The position numbers and the translations under genes were made by a program. Positions 26,181-34,065 of a stretch of DNA of 64,000 nt are shown here, one piece after another; within the stretch, counting starts at the first letter, position 1; each line of letters opens with the position of its first letter. This DNA is from Candidatus Thalassarchaeaceae archaeon (GTDB lineage Archaea > Thermoplasmatota > Poseidoniia > Poseidoniales > Thalassarchaeaceae): assembly GCA_943841885.1 (NCBI GenBank), contig CALSZZ010000001.1, positions 469,157 to 533,156 of the forward strand, in the 5' to 3' direction. The notes below the pieces were generated by a model that was not told where the DNA came from, ran no database searches, and was given only the letters and a program-made list of their open reading frames with translations.

Positions 26181-28817
26181 TTAAAAATCAAATAACTTTT
26201 TTTGACGAGAACCGGAAAGAAGTTCTTTTTCACTCCAATTGAAAGCTTCCGTGATACGTCCAAGTGCTTTCGCTAATCTCTTTGCATAATATTCTGAATC
26301 ATATTCTGGAGGTTTTGTGCCCAATTCGTCAACTAGCCAAGGCTCAACCTTCATTGGACTTGAAGATGCATCAGTTACGATATATCCTACTTTCATCCCT
26401 GGTGTGAAACTTAATCCAAGTTTGATTCTGTCTTTAGCCGCACGTACATAAGGTAAATTTTCATTAGAATACATATCGAAAGACCATTTGCTATTTTTAT
26501 TATCCCATCTGCCCTTGCAGGACCTACTTATTACAAGTTTAGATGCTGGAATTTTCTTACTCTTTACATCGTCTATTACTGTTTTTGTCATTTCGACAGA
26601 ACTCCAAGACTGATCATCAAGTATTAACTCAAACATTTCTTTCATTGTTTCTCTCAATAATTCAAATGAATCTGTACGTCTCACTTCATATCCTCTGATG
26701 AGTAATTCTTCACGAGGCCATACAACTCTTCCGACATATCTCTTTTTGGCTCCATGACTAAAAAATGCAGATAACGCGGTTTCAAATTCTAGTTCTGCAC
26801 CTTCTTTACTAAAACGAGTGGCTAATTTTTTACCAAAATCAAGAGTAGTGGCTTTTGCATTTTTCCAAGAATCAATACTTAAATCATTAGATTTTGGCCT
26901 ACTAGTAGGTGCTTCATTACTGACTGGTGCCTGAACAAAAATAGAATCTGTATCTGAATAAACTACATGTTTACCTTCATCATCTAGTTGTCTTATTATT
27001 TCCTTGATATTATGTCTAGCCCATTCAGTTATACTAGCACCTAATTTTTTATCCGTGAATCGATAAAAACTGGATGCAAAGACACCATAAAAAGAATTCA
27101 TCAAGATTTTAACAGCATATTGTAGTTGGTCCTGTAAAAATGATTGTTCTTCATTTCCTTCTTCATTTGCTTTTTTATAGGCTGCTTTATGTAAATCACG
27201 ACTTTGCATCAAATGCTCTAATAATTGTGGAACCAATCCTTTCCTAGTATGACTGGAAATATATCTGGTATTAGTTATTGGAGATATATTATCTTCTTCT
27301 GAATTATCTTTCTCATTTCTTACCAAAGTTGTAGAGCAAATATTATTTGAAATCATAATTGAAGGATACATTGATTTAAAATCCAATACAGCAATCCACG
27401 GCCTCATCCCCGCTTCCACCTCATGAACATAACCCCCAGCGATCTGATCTCTTCTCCTTGGGCCGGATTTAGTCATTGGGATCGCTATTCCAGAACGATC
27501 TGCTAATCGGATTACAAGAGAGTCTATCCACCAACTAGTAGTCGCTGTTGCTGCAATATCGACCGTTGTCATAGAAACCGATGCTAGTGCCTCTTTGCGT
27601 CCGATTGATTGTAGTTTGTTTAGGATATCTATAGGAATAATTGTATCTCTAACACAATATTCCAATACTTCTTCTGGACGTTCTTCCCATTCACGGTCCA
27701 TTTGACTAGAATCTATATCTAATTTATGCATCTCTTCGTCGTCGGGCCAAAGCAATTGAGAAACATAACGTAGAGATTCTCTTTGAGGCCTCAGTGTTTG
27801 TCTTGCCTGCCACCAAGCATCGAGAGGGATGCGACCAGGAATTCGCCAAACTCTATTCTGTCTTCTCTCGGGAAGTAATCTTTTTGTTTCATTCTCAATT
27901 AATGGAACCCGCCCCCATCCATTTAATTGAGATAATTTCATTTTCTGTTTGCCATATATTTCTTCGGCACGTTCCTTCATTCTAGGTAAATCAAAGTTAT
28001 CTATATTGTATCCGGTTATGATATCTGGATCTTCATACCTAATAAGATTGGTGAGGCCTTTCATTATATTTTCTTCATCACCTGTAAAAGTATGTTCAGA
28101 CCTTTCATTATCTCTTTGTATAACAGCAGCAGCACAAAGAATTTCATTAGTCTTGATACTAGTTTCTAAATCAAAAGAAAAAGTAACAAATGGAGTAGGG
28201 AAAGGTAATGTTTTTTCCAAACAGTCAAATGTACATGAAATTATCATATCAACAGGATATATTCCTGAACCACCGACTTTCTTGATATTTTGATTTGCTA
28301 TTTGAGAATTACTATTATTGATATTTTTAGCTTCTTCTGGGGATCTTTTGTCAGCCCATAATACACTTCCTTTGACTTTGATATGTGGACCTAGGTCGCA
28401 ATCAAGTAACAAACGTTGAGCAAAATTAATATCTGCACTAGTTACAATCCAACCCAATTTCTTTAATTTGTCTCTTAATTTCGGTACAGACCATGTTTCA
28501 CAAACATAAATCCTCCAAAATTCCTTCATTTCACCTTCAAATAACTTATTTCCAACTGATTTTGGTGGACCGTCTACTTCTTTCATTTTTTCCACAAAAT
28601 CTAAGGAAAGATTTTTTTCTGTGAGGTCAGGAGAAATATTTGGATCGAATATTTCCAAATAAGGTCTAAGACCATTTACTAGTACTAATACAGAATGACC
28701 TGATTTAGCCCTACACCACAACTCAATAACTGTTTTAGGTGAGTTTTCGTCTTGCCAACTGCGATTATCTCCGGAGATAATGCACATCTCTTCTTCCCAC
28801 AACATGTCTGAGTTCAA
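26181..28817 (-). CDS. polB: Family B DNA polymerase
   Basis: 878-residue replicative or repair polymerase. The exonuclease motifs are SFDLET (Exo I), GYNIDNFDLPRMK (Exo II) and YCVRDTIIPID (Exo III). The polymerase motifs are DFKSMYPSIMISNNIC (A), KILMNSFYGVFAS (B) and YSDTDSIF (C). None of these sites, which often host inteins, is interrupted. The N-terminal uracil-pocket region is present but divergent. It ends with a C-terminal lysine/phenylalanine patch (GSRQKKLFDF) that looks like a PCNA-interaction (PIP) peptide, QKKLFDF. Confidence 0.95.
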   Translation of the reverse strand: MNSDMLWEEEMCIISGDNRSWQDENSPKTVIELWCRAKSGHSVLVLVNGLRPYLEIFDPNISPDLTEKNLSLDFVEKMKEVDGPPKSVGNKLFEGEMKEFWRIYVCETWSVPKLRDKLKKLGWIVTSADINFAQRLLLDCDLGPHIKVKGSVLWADKRSPEEAKNINNSNSQIANQNIKKVGGSGIYPVDMIISCTFDCLEKTLPFPTPFVTFSFDLETSIKTNEILCAAAVIQRDNERSEHTFTGDEENIMKGLTNLIRYEDPDIITGYNIDNFDLPRMKERAEEIYGKQKMKLSQLNGWGRVPLIENETKRLLPERRQNRVWRIPGRIPLDAWWQARQTLRPQRESLRYVSQLLWPDDEEMHKLDIDSSQMDREWEERPEEVLEYCVRDTIIPIDILNKLQSIGRKEALASVSMTTVDIAATATTSWWIDSLVIRLADRSGIAIPMTKSGPRRRDQIAGGYVHEVEAGMRPWIAVLDFKSMYPSIMISNNICSTTLVRNEKDNSEEDNISPITNTRYISSHTRKGLVPQLLEHLMQSRDLHKAAYKKANEEGNEEQSFLQDQLQYAVKILMNSFYGVFASSFYRFTDKKLGASITEWARHNIKEIIRQLDDEGKHVVYSDTDSIFVQAPVSNEAPTSRPKSNDLSIDSWKNAKATTLDFGKKLATRFSKEGAELEFETALSAFFSHGAKKRYVGRVVWPREELLIRGYEVRRTDSFELLRETMKEMFELILDDQSWSSVEMTKTVIDDVKSKKIPASKLVISRSCKGRWDNKNSKWSFDMYSNENLPYVRAAKDRIKLGLSFTPGMKVGYIVTDASSSPMKVEPWLVDELGTKPPEYDSEYYAKRLAKALGRITEAFNWSEKELLSGSRQKKLFDF

Positions 28818-28943
28818 TCAAGGGAGTGCCTGAGTTGTATTAAAAGTATTAATGAGATATGTAAGAGTTCATATTAAGGGATATCAATAGGAATTATTGA
28901 AAGGATACTCCTTTCCGTGCTATATAATTTGGAGTGGCCAGTC

Positions 28944-29972
28944 ATGGGAAATGATAAATCGGACATTGATTGGGAAAACATGACTTTCAGTTTTAGGGAA
29001 ACTGATAAAATGTATATTTCAACATGTAAAAAGGATGATGAGTGGTCAAAAGGGGTAATTCAAGACTTTCAGAATTTGAATATATCTCCTGCGGCTGGAG
29101 TTCTGAATTATGGACAAGGATTATTTGAAGGTATGAAGGCATATCGGACAGTAGACGGTAGTGTAGTATTATTTCGTCCCCAAGAGAATGCGAAAAGGAT
29201 GCAGAAGGGCGCTAGAAGACTAGGTATGCCGGAAGTTCCTGAAGAAATATTTCTTGATGCGGTAATCCAAACTGTGAAAGAAAATGCAAGATGGATACCT
29301 CCAATAGGAAAAGGTACTCTATATATCCGTCCACTGCTAATGGGTAGCGGTCCTATTTTAGGAGTTGCTCCAGCTCCTGAATATACATTTTTGGTATATG
29401 TTTCTCCTGTAGGACCTTATTTTAAAGGAGGTTTGGAGCCTACTTCGTTAAAGATATCTGAAGAACATCATCGAGCTGCACCAGGTGGTTCAGGAGGAGT
29501 AAAAGCAATTGGCAATTATGCTCCTGGAATGGTTCCATCTAAAAATGCCAAAGGAGAGGGTTTCGCGGAAATAATATATCTAGATGCTATAAATAATAAA
29601 TACATAGAAGAAGTAGGTGCAGCAAACTTTTTTTGTATTAAGAATAATATAATTTCGACACCAGAATTAACAGGAACTATTCTTGGAGGAATTACAAGAT
29701 TATCAATAATAGAGATAGCCAGGTCAAAGGGATATGAGGTAAGAGAAGAGAAGATTGATGTAGAATATGCTTTAGAAGCAGATGAATGTTTCTGTGCAGG
29801 TACAGCAGCAGTTGTTTCTTCAATTGGGTCCATAAAACACGGAAAGAGAGTAGTAGAGTTTAGTAATGGAGGAGTTGGTAAAATAACAAGAGAGATTTAT
29901 GATTCATTAGTTGCAATCCAAGAGAAAAGGGCACCAGATAGATTTAATTGGTTATTAGAATTGAATCTTTAA
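28944..29972 (+). CDS. ilvE: Branched-chain amino acid aminotransferase
   Basis: Fold-type IV PLP enzyme interconverting Leu/Ile/Val with their 2-oxo acids. About 342 residues from ATG 28944 (MGNDKSDI); an in-frame upstream start at 28917 is less likely. The motif YGQGLFEGMKAYR, the KAIGNYAPGMVPSKNAK segment whose Lys (K of VKAIGN) binds PLP, TGTILGGITRLSIIEIAR and ADECFCAGTAAVVSSIGSI are characteristic of the eukaryotic-like BCAT clade. The gene converges with SRP19, overlapping it by 4 bp. Confidence 0.92.
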   Translation: MGNDKSDIDWENMTFSFRETDKMYISTCKKDDEWSKGVIQDFQNLNISPAAGVLNYGQGLFEGMKAYRTVDGSVVLFRPQENAKRMQKGARRLGMPEVPEEIFLDAVIQTVKENARWIPPIGKGTLYIRPLLMGSGPILGVAPAPEYTFLVYVSPVGPYFKGGLEPTSLKISEEHHRAAPGGSGGVKAIGNYAPGMVPSKNAKGEGFAEIIYLDAINNKYIEEVGAANFFCIKNNIISTPELTGTILGGITRLSIIEIARSKGYEVREEKIDVEYALEADECFCAGTAAVVSSIGSIKHGKRVVEFSNGGVGKITREIYDSLVAIQEKRAPDRFNWLLELNL

Positions 29973-30409
29973 CGTCCAAATTTATTTCTTCGGTTTGCTG
30001 ATTTGGATTTATTTTTAAACGATTTACGCTGAGAGAATTTATGTCTTGAACTATTATTTTTATTGTTTATATTTTGTTTTTGATCTGATTTAGCATCAAT
30101 AAAATTCTTTCTAAGTCTTAGGCCTATGGATTGTAATACTCCTTCTTTACTTTCTGCATTTGTTGATTTTAGTGCATCTTTTGTGGATAAGATCAACATT
30201 CCTTCCTTTGAATAAGGCCTAGATGGATGGCTGATATTTTCTTCCCTTTTCATTTTACTTATTCCTGCATCTTTACTAGCCCATATTATACCTTCTAGCG
30301 TGGGATTTGGAATACTAGCTTCTTTTGGGACTCTTCTACCTCCTGATCTAGATAATTTAGAATCAAAATATCGTGTCCAAATTTTCATTTTGGTAGGGTC
30401 TCGGGTCAT
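29969..30409 (-). CDS. srp19: Signal recognition particle protein SRP19
   Basis: 146 residues. The N-terminal half shows the SRP19 core: KIWTRYFDSKLSRSGGRRVPKEASIPNPTLEGI, then a DAGISK...SHPSRPYSKEGMLIL segment. SRP19 helps SRP54 bind SRP RNA. The C-terminal ~45 residues are Lys/Arg/Asn-rich and disordered, probably RNA-binding. It precedes no SRP54 here and is followed on the same strand by nothing; upstream is S8e, 50 bp away. The stop overlaps ilvE. Confidence 0.88.
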   Translation of the reverse strand: MTRDPTKMKIWTRYFDSKLSRSGGRRVPKEASIPNPTLEGIIWASKDAGISKMKREENISHPSRPYSKEGMLILSTKDALKSTNAESKEGVLQSIGLRLRKNFIDAKSDQKQNINNKNNSSRHKFSQRKSFKNKSKSANRRNKFGR

Positions 30410-30459
30410 GCTACTAATAATATCCTAAGGGTACTATTGATTTGAGTTCTTCGTGAAAC

Positions 30460-30855
30460 TTATTCTTCAAGGAGAATACCGCTAACTACTCCATGCATCC
30501 CAGGACGGCTGGTAACTCTGACTTGTCCTACATCAGTTTCGACTATTGCTCCTTTGGTTACAATATTACGTCGAACATAGTTTGTATCAGCATCATTTCT
30601 AATTACATTTGTTATTTGAACGCGTACTGTTTTTCCCTCTTTGGGTTTATTTACATTAATATTTTTGATAGAAAGTACTCTTACCGTCTGTGAACCAGCA
30701 GTTTTACGATATAATTTACGAGCATCTTTCTCACCTACAAAAGCAAACTGATTTTCACTTGAAATCTCTGTTTTACGTTTTCCCCGGTAACGACTTGGAC
30801 GCTTCAATCGACCTCCGCTTGGTTTACGACGAGATATGCCATGCCACTTTGCCAT
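30460..30855 (-). CDS. rps8e: Small ribosomal subunit protein eS8
   Basis: 131 residues with MAKWHGISRRKPSGGRLKRPSRYRGKRK at the N-terminus, RKLYRKTAGSQTVRVL in the middle and TKGAIVETDVGQVRVTSRPGMHGVVSGILLEE at the end, which is the archaeal S8e pattern. Start ATG at 30855 with a GGAGGG-like site upstream. It heads a minus-strand pair with SRP19. Confidence 0.96.
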   Translation of the reverse strand: MAKWHGISRRKPSGGRLKRPSRYRGKRKTEISSENQFAFVGEKDARKLYRKTAGSQTVRVLSIKNINVNKPKEGKTVRVQITNVIRNDADTNYVRRNIVTKGAIVETDVGQVRVTSRPGMHGVVSGILLEE

Positions 30856-30956
30856 CCCTCCGCCGACCGTCCCCCCTTATTTCAAAGGATTGGCAAAAGT
30901 AATATTTTGATATTAAGGATAAGAGATGTTATTTTGTAGTATTTGCACCGCGAAGT

Positions 30957-31460
30957 GTGAGTGAGAAGAAGTTAAGGCGACGGACCCCTGTTAGGTATAA
31001 ACAAGTGAGGAGTATAATCAATGAAATAGTAAGAAATATCGGAATTGAGTTTGATATTTCTGAAAAATTTTTGGAAAAGGCAAATTTTGATGATAAAGAT
31101 GTATTATTAATAGATAGAGTGATTTTAGCATTCCAAGTGAGTACTGAAAATGGTAAATCATGGTTTCCAACGATAAGAGGAGTTTTAGAGTGGTTGCCGG
31201 AAATTAAATGGGCTGCAGTTGATCATGGTGCAATCCCCTTTTTGATGAATGGAGCCGATTGTATGGGTGCTGGCATTCACCTAGCAGATATATCACTAAA
31301 ATCAGGAGATTTGATATGGATAAAAGATCAACAACATGGAAAACCACTAGCCATTGGAATTGCAATGGTCGATGGAGATGAAATGATGGGAATGACAAAA
31401 GGTAAGGCCGTACAAACAATACATTGGATCGGCGATGAACTATGGGAATTAGATACTTAA
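30957..31460 (+). CDS. PUA-domain protein, Tma20/MCT-1-like
   Basis: 167 residues starting at GTG 30957. The C-terminal ~75 residues form a PUA RNA-binding domain: AAVDHGAIPFLMNGADCMGAGIHLADISLKSGDLIWI ... GKPLAIGIAMVDGDEM. The N-terminal half matches the pre-PUA domain of the archaeal Tma20-like, ribosome-associated family. Eukaryotic MCT-1 works with DENR in translation recycling, and a similar role is possible in archaea. It is divergent from S8e. Confidence 0.78.
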   Translation: MSEKKLRRRTPVRYKQVRSIINEIVRNIGIEFDISEKFLEKANFDDKDVLLIDRVILAFQVSTENGKSWFPTIRGVLEWLPEIKWAAVDHGAIPFLMNGADCMGAGIHLADISLKSGDLIWIKDQQHGKPLAIGIAMVDGDEMMGMTKGKAVQTIHWIGDELWELDT

Positions 31461-31500
31461 GTCAAGAGTATTAATGTGTTTTGTAGAGGTACGACTTAAT

Positions 31501-32067
31501 ATGCGCATGCTTATCGTATCAGGTATTGTGTTGATTTTTTTATCTAGTGTATCAGGTAGTGCAGGAGGAATTAATGAAGAAATGAGTCTTGAAGGAACTG
31601 GATTAATTTCTATGAATTATAATGATTTTGTCCTTTCATCAGAGTCTTTTGAAATTGAATTAGAGTTAGATTCAGAAACGTCTGATAATGGAACCCAAGT
31701 AACATGGGTAACACAAATTTGTATAAATACTGGAGTTTGTTACCCCCCTGAAAATAATCATGATTGGGTAACAAATGATGAAAGTAAATTAGTTGGTTCG
31801 GTTAATGTAGACGATGATGCCAGCTATATTAATTGGCGAATAAAAATGAATTGGAGTGATGGAGATGAGGAGAACTTTCCTGAAAATGGCTTTGGTTGGA
31901 AAGTATGGTCTAATTGTTGGTTTGATGGTGAAGAATGGGGCGGAATAGATGAGTCATGTAACTCTGAAGGTAATGAATCAAAGATTGCATACTATTCGAA
32001 AATAACATCATTAATTGCACTTCTATCTGTTTTTACTATGGTACTTTGGAGAAGATTTCAAACATAA
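31501..32067 (+). CDS. Single-anchored surface protein, unknown
   Basis: About 188 residues from ATG 31501. It has an N-terminal signal peptide (MLIVSGIVLIFLSSVSGSAGG) and a C-terminal helix (IAYYSKITSLIALLSVFTMVLWRRF) followed by basic residues, so it is secreted and anchored by its C-terminus. The ectodomain is acidic and beta-rich with several Cys (ICINTGVCYPP, SNCWFDG, ESCNSEG) that could form disulfides. No PGF or other sortase-type tripartite signal is evident. Function is unknown. Confidence 0.6.
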   Translation: MRMLIVSGIVLIFLSSVSGSAGGINEEMSLEGTGLISMNYNDFVLSSESFEIELELDSETSDNGTQVTWVTQICINTGVCYPPENNHDWVTNDESKLVGSVNVDDDASYINWRIKMNWSDGDEENFPENGFGWKVWSNCWFDGEEWGGIDESCNSEGNESKIAYYSKITSLIALLSVFTMVLWRRFQT

Positions 32068-32068
32068 G

Positions 32069-33025
32069 TTATTTCTTATTTGGAGGCGGTAATAACGCCA
32101 GTGATATACCGGAAGCAATTATTAAAATCCCTCCGAATAGGTTAGTATTCGTTAAACTCTCATCAAAAATAATATATCCATAAAATGTTGCTACAATAAC
32201 AGTAAGATAAGAGAATGCACTAACCCATGCTGCGTTAGCTTTGTGATACGCCATTGTTATTCCAACTTGCCCCCCTCCAGCACCAATTCCAATTCCTATT
32301 AATGCGGCCATAGTTTCTATACTCAAGGATAAAAGATCGGGAGCTGCTTGAATTATACTGCCCATTATAGAGAAAGTAGCGAACCAAAAAACTACTGAAG
32401 AAGGTGAATCTGTATGACGTAGTTTCCTAACGTAGATATACGCAATAGCCGCAAAAAAACCTGACCCTAGAGCAAGTAATGCATCTGATTCTAAATTTCC
32501 AGTACTAGGAGATACTACAAGTATTATTCCAAAGAAAGAGGTTATGAGTAATAATAAAACAGGCTTTGAAACTTGCTCTCTAATTATACTACCCGACAAT
32601 AGAGCAACAAATAATGGTGCAGTATATTGTAATGTAACCGCTTGCCCTATGGGTATTCTAGATAATGCTGAAAAATATAATATCATTGCAATTAAACCTG
32701 CTAGACATCTTAAAAACATTGTTTTTGAATCATTAGGCTTTAAATTTACCGAGTTTACTTTTGCATACAATGCAACGATTATGGCAATCACAGAAGAGCG
32801 CATAAAAATTATCATCCAAACATCTGCATCTACTGAAGTCCATTTAACTAGCGCGTTCATAGTACCAAAACAAATACTACCAAATATCATCCAAAGTATA
32901 GCAATACTTGGAGAATCAGTTGGAATTTTTTCATCTTTATTTACAATGAAAGATGAAAGATTAGGCCCATCCTCGGCGAGGCTTGACATAGAATTTAAGC
33001 CTCTGCCTAATCCACTTTTTCTCAT
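32069..33025 (-). CDS. EamA/DMT-family permease with a ParB-like N-terminal peptide
   Basis: 318 residues. Residues ~40-315 are a ten-helix drug/metabolite transporter with two EamA halves (IFGSICFGTMNALVKWTSV ... AGLIAMILYFSALSRIPIGQAVTLQYTAPLFVALLS ... AIAYIYVRKLR ... VGITMAYHKANAAWVSAFSYLTVIVATFYGYIIFDE). Residues 1-16 read MRKSGLGRGLNSMSSL, which copies the conserved ParB N-terminus (K-x-GLGRGL-x-x-L-L) that contacts ParA and stimulates its ATPase. Its ATG follows the ParA stop directly (TAAATG), so the two are coupled. Transport substrate unknown. Confidence 0.85.
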   Translation of the reverse strand: MRKSGLGRGLNSMSSLAEDGPNLSSFIVNKDEKIPTDSPSIAILWMIFGSICFGTMNALVKWTSVDADVWMIIFMRSSVIAIIVALYAKVNSVNLKPNDSKTMFLRCLAGLIAMILYFSALSRIPIGQAVTLQYTAPLFVALLSGSIIREQVSKPVLLLLITSFFGIILVVSPSTGNLESDALLALGSGFFAAIAYIYVRKLRHTDSPSSVVFWFATFSIMGSIIQAAPDLLSLSIETMAALIGIGIGAGGGQVGITMAYHKANAAWVSAFSYLTVIVATFYGYIIFDESLTNTNLFGGILIIASGISLALLPPPNKK

Positions 33026-33994
33026 TTAAATTAAACTCCAACGTCGAGATAAAACAGAAGCAATTTCTTGGTAATCCTTACCACCCGCACTTTTAGGATC
33101 ATACAAATGAATAGGAATCCCATGGCTTGGGGCTTCGGCTAATTTTATATTTCTCCTAACTGCAGGTTTTACAATCAGTTCTGGAAAATAGTCTATGATT
33201 TCATTTGCAACTTGCTGATTTAGTGTTGTTGGTGAATGCATAGTTAAAATAACGCCATCGACGCCGAGTCTAGGGTTCAATAAATTTCTTACTTCCCTAA
33301 TAGTGCCAGACATTAAAGCAAGACCTTCTAAAGCAAAATATTCTGTTTGAACAGGAATAATTAGACCATCGCTAGCAACCAATGCATTTATTGTAACTAA
33401 TCCTAATGAAGGTGGAGTATCGATAAGAATAATGTCATAATGAGGTAGTAAAGGCTCTAAAGCCTCAGATAAACGTTTTTCACGGCCTAATTGTCTAAGC
33501 ATTTCTTGCTCTAAACCAATTAGATTTTTATCACCTACGATTAGATGTAATTTATCAACAGCGGTAGCGTGACGTGCGCTTATTGCCGTTTCAGGATTAA
33601 GAATTAAATCTCTAGTTGTTTCACGAACTTTACTTTTATCAACACCAAGTCCGGTTGCACAATTACCTTGGGAATCAGAATCAATTACCAAAATATTATG
33701 TCCACGCAAGGCCAATTGAGCCGCTATATTGATTACCGTAGTTGTTTTTCCCACTCCACCTTTTTGATTAATTACTGTAACTATTCTTGCTCTCTCCTTT
33801 GGGCTACTTAGTGATTTAGGTAATTCTACTGCTGCATATTTTTTTGATGTATGAACTTCTTCAAAAGAATCTAAAATTGGGATATCAATATTCTCTTCTG
33901 TTTCTAGAAACTCTACATCCATAATAAGAGGTGCTTTATCTACATCAGGAAGAGTTGTGTTATCCTTGAGATTGGTCACGATATAATCGGGCAT
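33026..33994 (-). CDS. parA: ParA/Soj-family partition ATPase
   Basis: 322 residues. An acidic ~65-residue N-terminal extension precedes a canonical deviant Walker A KGGVGKTTT (signature Lys78 and Lys83), then DSDSQGNCATGLGV, IIDTPPSLGLVTINAL, IPVQTEYFALEGLALM and a C-terminal VRRNIKLAEAPSHGIPIHLYDPKSAGGKDYQE helix-strand region, as in chromosomal ParA/Soj. Soj-type proteins form DNA-bound dimers that are released by ParB. There is no separate parB gene nearby; the ParB-like peptide instead sits at the N-terminus of the immediately following permease. A SAP-domain membrane protein gene lies 71 bp upstream on the same strand. Confidence 0.92.
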   Translation of the reverse strand: MPDYIVTNLKDNTTLPDVDKAPLIMDVEFLETEENIDIPILDSFEEVHTSKKYAAVELPKSLSSPKERARIVTVINQKGGVGKTTTVINIAAQLALRGHNILVIDSDSQGNCATGLGVDKSKVRETTRDLILNPETAISARHATAVDKLHLIVGDKNLIGLEQEMLRQLGREKRLSEALEPLLPHYDIILIDTPPSLGLVTINALVASDGLIIPVQTEYFALEGLALMSGTIREVRNLLNPRLGVDGVILTMHSPTTLNQQVANEIIDYFPELIVKPAVRRNIKLAEAPSHGIPIHLYDPKSAGGKDYQEIASVLSRRWSLI

Positions 33995-34065
33995 TACTGA
34001 GGTGTTGAATATGCCGGAAGAAACGAGGGCAAATAGATTAAATTGAAGTGATTAAAGTAGCGCCA

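Noticed and set aside
26181..28817. Intein in PolB or IF2
   Set aside because: Motifs A, B and C of PolB and the P-loop of IF2 are uninterrupted and lengths are normal.
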